From the NCBI RefSeq assembly GCF_020531985.1, contig NZ_JAJAVQ010000004.1, positions 310,001 through 374,000 of the forward strand: 64,000 nt of DNA, given 5' to 3'. Positions 33,976-43,585 of this stretch are shown one piece after another. Positions within the stretch are counted from its first letter, which is position 1; the number at the start of each line of letters is the position of its first letter. The position numbers and the translations under genes are program-made. The notes beneath the pieces are model-generated. The model saw nothing but the letters and a program-made list of their open reading frames with translations. It ran no database searches and was not told the DNA's origin. This DNA comes from Rheinheimera aquimaris. Its GTDB lineage: Bacteria > Pseudomonadota > Gammaproteobacteria > Enterobacterales > Alteromonadaceae.

Positions 33976-36711
33976 ATGCAACCGCAGTTTATTCAGGCCG
34001 TTAAACAGCTTATTCCGGCTGAGCGCTATTTTGACGATCCGGTTGCTACTCTGGCGTATGGTACGGATGCCAGCTTTTATCGCTTGTTGCCAAAGTTAGT
34101 CCTGCGCGTTGAAAGTGAAGCCGAAGTCGTGGCGCTGCTAAAACTGGCAAACGAATATCAGGTGCCGCTGACATTTCGCGCTGCGGGTACCAGCTTATCC
34201 GGTCAGGCGGTAACGGACTCTGTACTTCTGGTACTGGGCGAGAATTGGCAGCAGCGTGAGGTGCGGGGCCTTGGCGAGCAAATCCGCTTGCAGCCCGGGG
34301 TTATCGGCGCTGCGGCGAATCAGGCATTAACCAGGTTTCAGCGTAAAATAGGCCCCGATCCGGCATCGATCAATAGCTGCAAAATTGGTGGCATAGTGGC
34401 CAACAATGCCAGCGGCATGTGCTGTGGCACCGCGCACAACAGCTTTAATACCCTGTCGGCAATGCGTCTGGTGCTGTTTGATGGCACTGTGCTCGATACT
34501 GAAGATGCGCAAAGCGTGGCGTCATTCCGCCAGAGCCATGCCGCTTTACTGGCTGAACTGGCGCAGCTTGGCCAGCAGACACGCGATAATACTGAGCTGT
34601 GCAATAAAATCCGGCACAAGTACCGGCTGAAAAATACCACCGGTTTTTCGCTTAATGCCCTAACCGAATATACTGATCCGATTGATATTCTTACCCATTT
34701 GATGGTTGGATCTGAAGGCTGTCTGGGGTTTATCAGCGCAGTGACGTACAACACAGTGCCAGATTATCCGCACCGGGCAAGCGGCTTACTGGTCTTCCCT
34801 GATGTTGAAAGCTGCTGCCGCGCGGTTACTGTGCTGAAATCGGCACCGGTGTCTGCGGTAGAGCTGTTAGACCGCCGTAGCTTGCGCTCGGTAGAAAATA
34901 AAGCCGGTTTGCCTGCCTGGGTAAAAAGCTTATCTGATACGGCCTGTGCACTGCTGATTGAAAGCACCGCTGCCAGTAACAGTCTGTTATCACAGCAACT
35001 AGAGCATATCCGTAAGGTGATGCGGGCGTTTACGCTTGAGCAACAGGTCGATTTCAGCACAGATGCTGGCGTGTATAACCAGCTGTGGGCTATTCGCAAA
35101 GGCACTTTTCCGGCTGTAGGCGCCGTGCGCAAAATTGGCACTACGGTGATTATTGAAGATGTGACGTTTCCGCTGGAACAACTAGCCGAAGGCGTGTCGA
35201 GGTTGCAACAGCTATTTGATAAGTACTACTACACTGAAGCCATTATCTTTGGCCATGCGCTGGAAGGTAACCTGCACTTTGTTTTTACCCAGGGCTTTGA
35301 TGATGCCACTCAGGTTGCCCGCTACGAGGCTTTTATGCAGGAAGTTGCCAACATGGTGGCTGGCGAATTTGGCGGCTCGTTAAAAGCTGAGCATGGCACC
35401 GGCCGTAATATGGCACCCTTTGTCGAGCTGGAATGGGGCCAGCAGGCCTACCAGCTTATGTGGCAGCTGAAAAAGCTGCTCGACCCGGCCAATATTCTTA
35501 ACCCTGATGTAGTGCTAAGCCATAACCCAAGATTGCATTTGCAGAACTTAAAGCCATTACCGGCCACCAATCCTTTAGTGGATAAATGCATAGAATGCGG
35601 TTTTTGCGAGCCTGTCTGCCCGTCGCGTAAGTTAACACTGACACCACGGCAGCGTATTGTGACCCAGCGGGAAATTTCGCGTTTAAGCCACAGTGGCGAT
35701 AATCCACAGCGGCTGGCAGCACTTGAGCAGTCTTATGAGTATCAGGGGAATGACACCTGTGCTGCCTGTGGCATGTGTAGCACGGCTTGCCCGGTAGGGA
35801 TTAACACCGGCGATTTAACCCGGCAACTGCGGGCCAGAAAGCATCAGCGCTGGCAGGCACTGGCGGCTTTTACCGCACGTCATTTTGCTGCTGTATCAAT
35901 GATGGTGCGGCTGGGCTTAACAGCCGGCAGAATGGTGAGTGCGTTACTACCGTTTTGGCACAAAGCTATGCCAACGGCAAATTACGCTAAGGTAAAAACG
36001 GCGAAGCCGGGACTGCAGCCCATTATTTACCTTGCCGGTTGTAGCGGCCGGGTGATGGCACCGCAGGCCGAGAGTAACGATAAACGCAGTTTACTGCAGG
36101 TAAGTACGGATTTACTGGCAAAAGCCGGTTACCAGTTAATTGTGCCAGAGGGTATTGATAACCAGTGCTGCGGCATGCCGTTTCAGTCTAAAGGGCAGTT
36201 TACTGCCGCCAGCCAGAAGCAGCAGCAATTGCAACAGTGGCTGTTGCAGGCAACCCATAACGGTGAATTACCGGTATTCTCTGATACCAGTCCGTGCAGC
36301 CTGACACTGCAGGGAAAGCTGGACAGCCGGTTAAATATCATCGACAGTGTCGATTTTCTGCTGCAAAACGTGCTGCCAAAGCTGAGTTTCACCAAGCTCA
36401 GCGAGCCGGTAGCATTACACCTAACCTGTAGCGCCAATCAGCTGGGGCATGGTGACAAGCTGAAGCAGCTACTGGCTGCCTGCACTGACGAGGTTGTTGT
36501 ACCTGAGGGCATCAGCTGCTGTGGTTTTGCCGGTGACAAAGGTTTTGTTTTGCCTGAGCTCAATGCATCTGCCCTTTCTGGCTTAAAACAGCAGGTAAGC
36601 GCTTGCTGCCAGGGTGTGTCAACCAGCCGTACCTGTGAGATTGGCTTATCCCGCCACGCCGGTTTGGAATATCAACATATTGTTTACCTGTTGGACCGCT
36701 GCAGTAACTAA
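33976..36711 (+). CDS. FAD/4Fe-4S oxidoreductase, D-lactate dehydrogenase (Dld-II) type
   Basis: A 911-residue protein with, in order, an FAD-binding-4 domain (about 35-210; TFRAAGTSLSGQAVTDSVLL, GGIVANNASGMCCGT), an FAD-oxidase C domain (about 270-520, GHALEGNLHFVF and KAEHGTGRNMAPF), two 4Fe-4S motifs (CIECGFCEPVCPSRK near 538 and CAACGMCSTACP near 594) and two cysteine-rich CCG modules (NQCCGMPFQSKG, ISCCGFAGDKG). The architecture matches the quinone-linked D-lactate dehydrogenase Dld-II known from Shewanella; a related 2-hydroxyacid is possible. Peripheral to the inner membrane. It has its own AT-rich upstream region. Confidence 0.85.
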   Translation: MQPQFIQAVKQLIPAERYFDDPVATLAYGTDASFYRLLPKLVLRVESEAEVVALLKLANEYQVPLTFRAAGTSLSGQAVTDSVLLVLGENWQQREVRGLGEQIRLQPGVIGAAANQALTRFQRKIGPDPASINSCKIGGIVANNASGMCCGTAHNSFNTLSAMRLVLFDGTVLDTEDAQSVASFRQSHAALLAELAQLGQQTRDNTELCNKIRHKYRLKNTTGFSLNALTEYTDPIDILTHLMVGSEGCLGFISAVTYNTVPDYPHRASGLLVFPDVESCCRAVTVLKSAPVSAVELLDRRSLRSVENKAGLPAWVKSLSDTACALLIESTAASNSLLSQQLEHIRKVMRAFTLEQQVDFSTDAGVYNQLWAIRKGTFPAVGAVRKIGTTVIIEDVTFPLEQLAEGVSRLQQLFDKYYYTEAIIFGHALEGNLHFVFTQGFDDATQVARYEAFMQEVANMVAGEFGGSLKAEHGTGRNMAPFVELEWGQQAYQLMWQLKKLLDPANILNPDVVLSHNPRLHLQNLKPLPATNPLVDKCIECGFCEPVCPSRKLTLTPRQRIVTQREISRLSHSGDNPQRLAALEQSYEYQGNDTCAACGMCSTACPVGINTGDLTRQLRARKHQRWQALAAFTARHFAAVSMMVRLGLTAGRMVSALLPFWHKAMPTANYAKVKTAKPGLQPIIYLAGCSGRVMAPQAESNDKRSLLQVSTDLLAKAGYQLIVPEGIDNQCCGMPFQSKGQFTAASQKQQQLQQWLLQATHNGELPVFSDTSPCSLTLQGKLDSRLNIIDSVDFLLQNVLPKLSFTKLSEPVALHLTCSANQLGHGDKLKQLLAACTDEVVVPEGISCCGFAGDKGFVLPELNASALSGLKQQVSACCQGVSTSRTCEIGLSRHAGLEYQHIVYLLDRCSN

Positions 36712-36734
36712 GCGCTAATAAACTGAATTAGCGC
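36712..36734 (+). terminator. Inverted repeat after the FAD/Fe-S enzyme
   Basis: GCGCTAAT-AAACTGA-ATTAGCGC is a perfect 8-bp stem right after the stop codon, without a T run. It probably caps the mRNA 3' end or gives weak termination. Confidence 0.4.
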
Positions 36735-36760
36735 ACTAAATGCTGATATGCTTAACTCAC

Positions 36761-36789
36761 TTGACGCAAACCGGCTGACGTTGTATCAC
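36761..36789 (+). promoter_or_regulatory. Predicted sigma70 promoter of the sensor kinase
   Basis: TTGACG (36761-36766), 17 nt, TATCAC (36784-36789), about 35 nt before the kinase ATG. Confidence 0.5.
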
Positions 36790-36828
36790 GTTTACTAATG
36801 TGGCTGGCGGCTAATAGGGAATGGGGTT

Positions 36829-39228
36829 ATGCAACAGGCAGCAATACCATACAACGAAACTGAGCGTTTGGCTGCGTTAGAGGCTGCTGAACTGCTGGAT
36901 ACAGCCAGTGAAGCGCGGTTTGATCGTTTAACCCGTCTGGTACAACAGTGTCTGGAAGCCGAAATCGTGCTGATCTCACTGGTGGATAAAGACCGGCAGT
37001 GGTTTAAATCGCGTCAGGGGCTGGATGCCTGCGAAACATGCCGCAATATTTCCTTTTGTGGCCATGCCATTCTCGATGATGATATTTTTGAAGTCACCGA
37101 TGCCAGGACTGATAGCCGCTTTACGGATAACCCGTTGGTGACCGGTGCACCTTGTATCCGCTTTTACGCCGGTATCCCGCTGACATTTGCTAACCAGCGC
37201 ATCGGTACTTTGTGTGTTATCAGTAGCGAACCGCGCAAACTAACGATGAAAGAGCGCACTATACTGCGTGAGTTTGGTGCTGCTGTTGAGCAAGAGATCC
37301 AAGATCGCCAGCAGGAACACGCTACACAGGAGCTGGCGGCCAGCCGCGACCAGTTTGAACGCCTGGTGGCAAATATTCCTGGTATCACTTACCGCTGCAA
37401 AGCTGACTCTGACTGGACCATGCTGTATATGAGCGGCGGAATAGACCCGTTATCCGGTTATCCGGCCACTGATTTTATCAACAACAAGGTACGTAGCTAC
37501 GCCAGTGTTATCCATCCTGATGACCGGGAGCGACTGGAGCAGCTGGTGATGGAAGCCATAGCGCTGAAGCAAAGCTGGGTACTGCAGTACCGCATTATGC
37601 ATAAGAATGGGCATCTGCTTTGGGTGGAAGAGCGTGGCAAAGCTGAGTTTGATGACAATGGTCAGTTAAGTTTTCTGGATGGTCTTATTCTGGATATCAG
37701 CGAAGAGAAACGGTTAAAACGGCAGTTGATCACACTAACCTCTCAGCTGCCCGGTGTCGTTTATCAGTATCAGCAGTGGCCCGATGGCCATGCAGCGTTT
37801 CCCTATGCCAGTGCTGCGATACAGGCGATATACGGCGTGACGCCAGAGCAGGTAAAAGATGATGCCAGTTTAGTGTTCGCTAAAATGTATGCTGCTGATT
37901 TACCCGCTTTGGCTGCCAGTATTGAATCGTCCAGCCGGGAGTTAAGCATCTGGCAGCATGAATACCGGGTTTACCGCGATGATGGTGCTCTGTCCTGGCT
38001 GGCGGGCCGAGCTGTACCTGAGCGGATGCCGGATGGCAGCACGCTCTGGCATGGGTATATTCAGGACATTACTGAAACAAAGCAGTATTACCTGCAGCTG
38101 GAAAAGGTAAATCAGGAGCTGGAACTGGCACGGGAGCGGCTTAATACTGCCAGCGAAAACGCGTTAATTGGCTTTTGGCAGGCAAATCTTGAGACCGGTG
38201 AGCTATGGTGGTCGCCGGTAATTTATCAGATTTTTGGCTTTGATGAGGGCGCTGTAAATCCCAGCGCCACCTTATTTAAAAGCACAGTGCATCCTGATGA
38301 CTGGCGCTTAATTGAACAAAGCGAGAAAACTGCCCGGGAAACCGGTATTCATGATGTTGTGCACCGTATCATCCGCCCGGATGGCTCTATCCGTTGGGTG
38401 CATGAGCTGGCGCGGATGTTACCGTCTGACACTAAGCAGCATGTGCTGATCGGATCGGTGCAGGATGTGACCGAACGGATGCAGTTACAACAGTTAAAAG
38501 ATGAATTTATCTCGACGGTAAGCCATGAACTAAGGACACCATTGACCTCAATAAAAGGTGCGCTGGGGCTGGTTAACGCCGGCACTTTGGGTCAGGTACC
38601 CGAAAGCATGAGCAAGCTGCTACAGGTTGCGCACAGCAATAGCGAGAGACTATCCCAGCTTATTAACGACCTGTTAGACATTGAAAAACTGATCGCAGGA
38701 AAAATGCCGTTTGATCTGCGCTCGGTTGAAGTGTCAACAGAGCTGGAACATGCAGTCAGTAATTTGCAGCCTTATGCCAACCAGTTTGCGGTTGACTTGC
38801 AGCTTGGCGATATCGCACCGCAGCTGAGAATTAAAGCTGATAAACTGCGTCTGCAGCAGGTTGTTACTAACTTATTGTCAAATGCGATTAAGTTTTCTGG
38901 TAAAAACAGCGCGGTAAAGATTACCGCTGACAGGCAGTCCGATCAGGTTCGTATAGCAGTGCATGATTCAGGTATTGGCATCGCCAGCGAGTTTCAGCCG
39001 AGGATATTTGAGCGTTTCGCTCAGGCCGATGGTTCCAGCAGCAGGCAAAGCGGAGGCACAGGGCTGGGCCTTGCTATCTGCAAAGAGCTGGTAGAGCAAA
39101 TGGGCGGAGCTATAGGGTTTAGCTCTGTATTGCACCAGGGATCAGTATTTTATTTTACACTGCCACTGCATACCGACAGTAAACCAGGGAAGGCAGTAGA
39201 CAGGGCATCAGATGAAAACACCCAATAA
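36829..39228 (+). CDS. Sensor histidine kinase with GAF and three PAS domains
   Basis: A 799-residue soluble-looking kinase with no clear membrane helix. Domains: GAF (about 25-165; DKDRQWFKSRQGLDACETCRNISFCGHAILDDDIFEVTDA), PAS repeats near 175-300, 305-425 and 445-560, HisKA with the phosphoryl His in STVSHELRTPLTSIKGAL near residue 566, and a HATPase (NLLSNAIKFSG N-box, DSGIGI, GGTGLGLAICKELVEQMGG). The GAF CETC-N5-C cluster might bind a ligand or metal. It has no receiver of its own; the next gene, overlapping by 17 nt, supplies HPt and receiver domains, so the two form one phosphorelay. Signal unknown. Confidence 0.9.
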   Translation: MQQAAIPYNETERLAALEAAELLDTASEARFDRLTRLVQQCLEAEIVLISLVDKDRQWFKSRQGLDACETCRNISFCGHAILDDDIFEVTDARTDSRFTDNPLVTGAPCIRFYAGIPLTFANQRIGTLCVISSEPRKLTMKERTILREFGAAVEQEIQDRQQEHATQELAASRDQFERLVANIPGITYRCKADSDWTMLYMSGGIDPLSGYPATDFINNKVRSYASVIHPDDRERLEQLVMEAIALKQSWVLQYRIMHKNGHLLWVEERGKAEFDDNGQLSFLDGLILDISEEKRLKRQLITLTSQLPGVVYQYQQWPDGHAAFPYASAAIQAIYGVTPEQVKDDASLVFAKMYAADLPALAASIESSSRELSIWQHEYRVYRDDGALSWLAGRAVPERMPDGSTLWHGYIQDITETKQYYLQLEKVNQELELARERLNTASENALIGFWQANLETGELWWSPVIYQIFGFDEGAVNPSATLFKSTVHPDDWRLIEQSEKTARETGIHDVVHRIIRPDGSIRWVHELARMLPSDTKQHVLIGSVQDVTERMQLQQLKDEFISTVSHELRTPLTSIKGALGLVNAGTLGQVPESMSKLLQVAHSNSERLSQLINDLLDIEKLIAGKMPFDLRSVEVSTELEHAVSNLQPYANQFAVDLQLGDIAPQLRIKADKLRLQQVVTNLLSNAIKFSGKNSAVKITADRQSDQVRIAVHDSGIGIASEFQPRIFERFAQADGSSSRQSGGTGLGLAICKELVEQMGGAIGFSSVLHQGSVFYFTLPLHTDSKPGKAVDRASDENTQ

Positions 39229-40846
39229 TAAAACCGATTTGTCCGCTGCGTTTAATCAGTTAAGGCAGCGCTTTGCTGAAAGCCTGCCGCAACGTGCTGC
39301 GGCGATGTCAGAAGCGATGCAGGCAGGCCATGATGCTGCCCGGCTGCGCACTGTAATTGGTGAGTCACATAAACTGGCGGGAGCCTGTGGTACTTTTGGC
39401 TACAGTATGCTTGGCGCTATGTCCAGACAGATTGAGCAGTTAGCGCGGGTAGTACAACAGCGCTCTTTGGCAGAGCAAGAGCAGGCAGTGCCTGAGCTGG
39501 TGAACCTGATTAGGGAATTCGAGCGCGCTGTGATGCAGGCTATGCAGGCTGCGGAACAAAATGCTGGCTATGTTCAGCTGCAGGCTGTTGCCAGAAGCAG
39601 TGTCTGGTTGTTGCTCGACGACGAGCCACTGACAGAAGAAATCCGTATTCAGTTACAGGGTTTTGGTTTACAGGTTCAGATCTTTAACCAGTTTGCCCAA
39701 TTGGCAGCAAAATTAAGGGAGCAAACGCCCGCTATTGTATTTAGTGCGACAACCCTCAGTAATGGCGAGTCGCTATTTAAACAGACCTGGCTTTTGAACG
39801 AGCTGGCAAAGCAGCAAGGCCGTTTAATTGTGCTGTCCGATACCGATAGCTTTGCCATGCGCATCCGCATTGCCCAGCTACGCGCAGAAGGGGTGTTTTT
39901 TACGCCGGTCAATGTGCCGGAACTTATTACTCACATCAGTGAACTGCTCGATTACAGTGCCAGCAGCGGCAAAGTGTATATTGTCGATGACGATAAACTG
40001 CTGGCCGAGCACTATGCACTGGTGCTGACACAAGTGGGTATTGAAACCAGGATCAGCAACAAAATTGATAACATCATTGAAGAAGTGATGCAGTTTCAAC
40101 CGGATTTGATCCTGATGGACATCTATATGCCAGAATATTCCGGCGCTGAAATTGCCGGTGTATTGCGCCAGTACCGCAGCCTGAAGCGGATCCCTATTGT
40201 CTTTTTATCGTCTGAACAAAATAAATCTTTGCAAATCAGCGCAATGTCTCATGGCGCCGACGATTTCATTACCAAACCGATCGACGATGTGCAGCTGACT
40301 CAGGCGTTGAAAGTCCGCTTGGCACGCAGCTTACAGCTGAAAAATCTGATTGAGAAAGACAGCCTGACATCGCTGATAAAGCATGCTGCGATTAAAGATG
40401 CAGCCAATATGGAATTTATGCGCGCCGAGCGCAGCAATAGCCCGCTGAGTATTGTCATGCTGGATATTGACCACTTTAAGCGCGTTAATGATTCATACGG
40501 CCATGCAACCGGCGATATTGTTATCACAGCGCTGGCGACATTACTGCGTAAGCGTATCCGCAAAACTGACCGTGCCGGTCGCTATGGTGGGGAGGAGTTT
40601 TTACTGGTACTGCCTGATTGTCCTACCGAGCAGGCTTGTCAGCTAACAGAGCAAATTTTGCAATCTTTTGCTGCTTTGCATTTTAATGCTGACGGGCAGC
40701 AATTTAGCTGTACTTTCTCCGCAGGGGTAGTATCAAGCGGCGACAAAGTTTTCGACTGCGCTGCCAGTATGATTGCTGCGGCAGATAAAGCACTGTATCA
40801 GGCTAAAGCTGCCGGACGTAACCAGATCAAATGCTATACAGCGTAA
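39212..40846 (+). CDS. HPt - pseudoreceiver - receiver - GGDEF diguanylate cyclase
   Basis: A 544-residue protein. Residues 1-115 form an HPt module with phosphoryl His53 (ESHKLAGACGTFG). About 130-250 is a receiver-like fold (VWLLLDDEP) that lacks the acceptor Asp (IVFSATTL at that strand). About 253-370 is a true receiver (VYIVDDDKL, LILMDIYMPEYSG, then Lys in FITKPIDD). The C-terminus is a GGDEF domain with an intact YGGEEF active site near residue 461 and IDHFKRVNDSYGH. It should make c-di-GMP under control of the kinase encoded upstream. It is convergent with luxS. Confidence 0.9.
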   Translation: MKTPNNKTDLSAAFNQLRQRFAESLPQRAAAMSEAMQAGHDAARLRTVIGESHKLAGACGTFGYSMLGAMSRQIEQLARVVQQRSLAEQEQAVPELVNLIREFERAVMQAMQAAEQNAGYVQLQAVARSSVWLLLDDEPLTEEIRIQLQGFGLQVQIFNQFAQLAAKLREQTPAIVFSATTLSNGESLFKQTWLLNELAKQQGRLIVLSDTDSFAMRIRIAQLRAEGVFFTPVNVPELITHISELLDYSASSGKVYIVDDDKLLAEHYALVLTQVGIETRISNKIDNIIEEVMQFQPDLILMDIYMPEYSGAEIAGVLRQYRSLKRIPIVFLSSEQNKSLQISAMSHGADDFITKPIDDVQLTQALKVRLARSLQLKNLIEKDSLTSLIKHAAIKDAANMEFMRAERSNSPLSIVMLDIDHFKRVNDSYGHATGDIVITALATLLRKRIRKTDRAGRYGGEEFLLVLPDCPTEQACQLTEQILQSFAALHFNADGQQFSCTFSAGVVSSGDKVFDCAASMIAAADKALYQAKAAGRNQIKCYTA

Positions 40847-40872
40847 GCTGGTACGGCCGGCTGTAGGTGCAA

Positions 40873-41382
40873 TTACAGTTTTTTCAGGATCTCTTCGGGT
40901 AAGGCAAGTTCATCATTGCGGTTTACGCCGACGCCGCGGTTAAGAATATTTTGCGCAATTTGCTTGGCTTCATCCAGCGAGTGCATTTGCGCTGTACCAC
41001 ACTGATAGACATTCAGTTCAGGAATATCATTCTGGCTCGCTACTTTTAACACATCGTTCATCGCTGCCTGCCAGGCTTTTGCAACGCGCTGCTCATCCGG
41101 GGTGCCAATTAAACTCATATAGAAACCGGTGCGGCAGCCCATAGGTGAAATATCGATAATTTCCACATCATTGCCATTTAAATGATCACGCATAAAGCCG
41201 GCAAATAAATGCTCCAGCGTATGAATACCTTTCTCTGACAGAATTTCTTCATTCGGTACACAAAAACGTAAGTCAAACACCGTAATGGCATCGCCTTTTG
41301 GCGTATTCATTTTCTTTGCGACGCGTACAGCCGGCGCCTTCATAATGGTGTGGTCTACGGTAAAGCTATCGAGTAATGGCAT
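40873..41382 (-). CDS. luxS: S-ribosylhomocysteine lyase LuxS
   Basis: A 169-residue LuxS of normal length. Metal-site [15 protein letters not shown] (His, Glu, His), catalytic Cys in MGCRTGFYM and the late CGTAQMHSL Cys are present. It splits S-ribosylhomocysteine to homocysteine and the AI-2 precursor DPD. AAGGG precedes the ATG. No lsr uptake or luxP/luxQ gene is in the window, so its role may be mainly in the activated methyl cycle. Confidence 0.97.
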   Translation of the reverse strand: MPLLDSFTVDHTIMKAPAVRVAKKMNTPKGDAITVFDLRFCVPNEEILSEKGIHTLEHLFAGFMRDHLNGNDVEIIDISPMGCRTGFYMSLIGTPDEQRVAKAWQAAMNDVLKVASQNDIPELNVYQCGTAQMHSLDEAKQIAQNILNRGVGVNRNDELALPEEILKKL

Positions 41383-41419
41383 AACAAAGCCCTTATATTG
41401 AATGCATCAGTTAATGGCT

Positions 41420-41449
41420 ATTATAGTCAGGTCAGCTTGTATAAGTTAA
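41420..41449 (-). promoter_or_regulatory. Predicted sigma70 promoter of luxS
   Basis: On the minus strand TTAACT (41444-41449), 18 nt, TATAAT (41420-41425; perfect -10), about 40 nt before the luxS ATG. Confidence 0.55.
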
Positions 41450-41529
41450 CCGCTTTCGGCGTGAAAACCGGCAAACAACGGCTAAAGCCCTGCTTTTGTG
41501 AGTTAAAGTAAAAATTTTCTCTTAATAAC

Positions 41530-41558
41530 CTTGAATGGAACAGGGCTAATCCCCACTA
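41530..41558 (+). promoter_or_regulatory. sigma32 (RpoH) promoter of dnaK
   Basis: CTTGAA (41530-41535), 15 nt, CCCCACTA (41551-41558), a good sigma32 match about 50 nt before the dnaK ATG. No CIRCE element is present, so dnaK appears to be under RpoH rather than HrcA. Confidence 0.8.
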
Positions 41559-41608
41559 ATGCCTCAACACAATTTTTAATTGTTCAGAATATTAAGTGGA
41601 GAGCAGTT

Positions 41609-43522
41609 ATGGGCAGAATTATTGGTATTGACTTAGGTACAACTAACTCATGTGTGGCAGTGTTAGACGGTGATAAACCGCGCGTTTTAGAAAACGCTGA
41701 GGGTGCCCGTACTACACCTTCAATTATTGCTTACGCCGAAGACGGTGAAGTATTAGTTGGCCAGCCGGCAAAACGCCAGGCGGTAACTAACCCGAAAAAC
41801 ACCTTGTTCGCAATTAAGCGCTTAATTGGTCGTCGTTTTGAAGACGAAGAAGTACAGCGTGATATTAAAATCATGCCTTACGCCATTGTTAAAGCGGATA
41901 ATGGTGATGCCTGGGTTGAAGTTAAAGGCAAAAAGTTAGCTGCACCACAAATTTCAGCTGAAGTGCTGAAAAAGATGAAGAAAACCGCTGAAGACTATTT
42001 AGGTGAAGCGGTGACAGCTGCCGTTATCACGGTACCGGCCTACTTTAACGATGCGCAGCGTCAGGCGACCAAAGACGCCGGCCGTATCGCTGGCTTAGAC
42101 GTAAAACGTATTATCAACGAGCCAACAGCTGCAGCACTGGCTTATGGTATGGATAAAAAGAAAGGCGACACCAAAGTTGCGGTTTACGACTTAGGTGGTG
42201 GTACTTTCGATATCTCTATCATTGAAATTGATGATGTAGACGGCGAACAAACGTTTGAAGTACTGGCAACCAACGGTGATACCCACTTAGGTGGTGAAGA
42301 CTTCGATAACCGTTTAATCAACTACTTAGTTGAAGAGTTCAAAAAAGAGCAGGGCATTGACCTGCGTAATGACCCACTGGCAATGCAGCGTTTAAAAGAG
42401 TCTGCGGAGAAAGCGAAGATTGAACTGTCTTCAGCCTCTCAGACTGAAGTTAACCTGCCGTACATCACAGCGGATGCATCAGGCCCGAAACACCTGAACA
42501 TCAAAGTAACGCGCGCCAAGCTGGAGTCACTGGTTGAAGATTTAATCCAGCGCACTATCGAGCCGCTGAAGCAGGCACTGAAAGATGCTGACTTAAGCGT
42601 TGGCGAGATTGACGACATCATCCTGGTGGGCGGTCAGACCCGTATGCCGAAAGTACAGGAAGCGGTATCTGCGTTCTTCGGTAAAGAAGCACGTAAAGAT
42701 GTTAACCCGGACGAGGCTGTTGCTGTTGGTGCTGCCATTCAGGGTGCGGTACTGTCGGGTGATGTAAAAGACGTACTGCTGCTGGACGTAACCCCACTGT
42801 CGCTGGGTATCGAGACTATGGGCAGCGTGATGACAGCGCTGATTGAGAAAAACACCACGATCCCGACGAAGAAATCGCAGGTATTCTCAACGGCCGAGGA
42901 CAACCAGTCTGCCGTGACTATTCACGTGCTGCAGGGCGAGCGTAAACGCGCGTCTGACAACAAGTCACTGGGTCAGTTTAACTTAGAAGGTATTCGCGCT
43001 GGTCGTCGTGGCGAGCCGCAAATCGAAGTCACTTTCGACCTGGATGCTGATGGTATTCTGCATGTGTCTGCCAAAGATAAAGATACTGGCAAAGAGCAGA
43101 AGATCACTATCAAGGCCAACTCAGGTCTGTCTGATGAAGAAATTCAGGCCATGGTACGTGATGCTGAAGCGCACGCAGAAGAAGATAAGAAGTTTGAAGA
43201 GCTGGTACAAACCCGTAACCAGGCTGATGCGATGGTGCATGCTACCCGCAAACAGCTTGAAGAAGTGGGCGACAGCTTAGCGTCTAACGACAAAGAAGAG
43301 ATTGAAACAGCAATTAAAGAGCTGGAAACTGCATTAAAAGGCAGTGATAAAGCCGCAATTGATGAGAAATCTCAGGCGCTGATCCAGGCTTCTCAGAAGC
43401 TGATGGAAGCGTCTCAGGCGAAAGCGCAACAAGGTGGCGCTGATGCTGGCCAACAACAAGCCAGTGGCAATGACGATGTCGTTGATGCTGAGTTTGAAGA
43501 AGTCAAAGACGACAAAAAGTAA
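41609..43522 (+). CDS. dnaK: Molecular chaperone DnaK (Hsp70)
   Basis: The start is ATG 41609 (GGAGAG upstream; [19 protein letters not shown]), not the longer frame from 41531, which overlaps the promoter. This gives 637 residues. The actin-like ATPase ([51 protein letters not shown]), the [17 protein letters not shown] linker, the substrate-binding domain and the charged tail ([11 protein letters not shown]) are complete. Codon use is notably biased (highly expressed). dnaJ follows by 63 nt; grpE is 34 kb upstream. Confidence 0.98.
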   Translation: MGRIIGIDLGTTNSCVAVLDGDKPRVLENAEGARTTPSIIAYAEDGEVLVGQPAKRQAVTNPKNTLFAIKRLIGRRFEDEEVQRDIKIMPYAIVKADNGDAWVEVKGKKLAAPQISAEVLKKMKKTAEDYLGEAVTAAVITVPAYFNDAQRQATKDAGRIAGLDVKRIINEPTAAALAYGMDKKKGDTKVAVYDLGGGTFDISIIEIDDVDGEQTFEVLATNGDTHLGGEDFDNRLINYLVEEFKKEQGIDLRNDPLAMQRLKESAEKAKIELSSASQTEVNLPYITADASGPKHLNIKVTRAKLESLVEDLIQRTIEPLKQALKDADLSVGEIDDIILVGGQTRMPKVQEAVSAFFGKEARKDVNPDEAVAVGAAIQGAVLSGDVKDVLLLDVTPLSLGIETMGSVMTALIEKNTTIPTKKSQVFSTAEDNQSAVTIHVLQGERKRASDNKSLGQFNLEGIRAGRRGEPQIEVTFDLDADGILHVSAKDKDTGKEQKITIKANSGLSDEEIQAMVRDAEAHAEEDKKFEELVQTRNQADAMVHATRKQLEEVGDSLASNDKEEIETAIKELETALKGSDKAAIDEKSQALIQASQKLMEASQAKAQQGGADAGQQQASGNDDVVDAEFEEVKDDKK

Positions 43523-43534
43523 GTCGGTTTAACC

Positions 43535-43556
43535 AGGCTGCAGTATACTGCAGCCT
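43535..43556 (+). repeat. Perfect palindrome between dnaK and dnaJ
   Basis: AGGCTGCAGTA-TACTGCAGCCT is a perfect 22-bp palindrome followed by TGTAA. As RNA it forms a hairpin without a T run, so it may lower dnaJ relative to dnaK or stabilise the dnaK message. Confidence 0.7.
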
Positions 43557-43585
43557 TGTAACTTAAGAAGCACTGAGCGAGAAGT

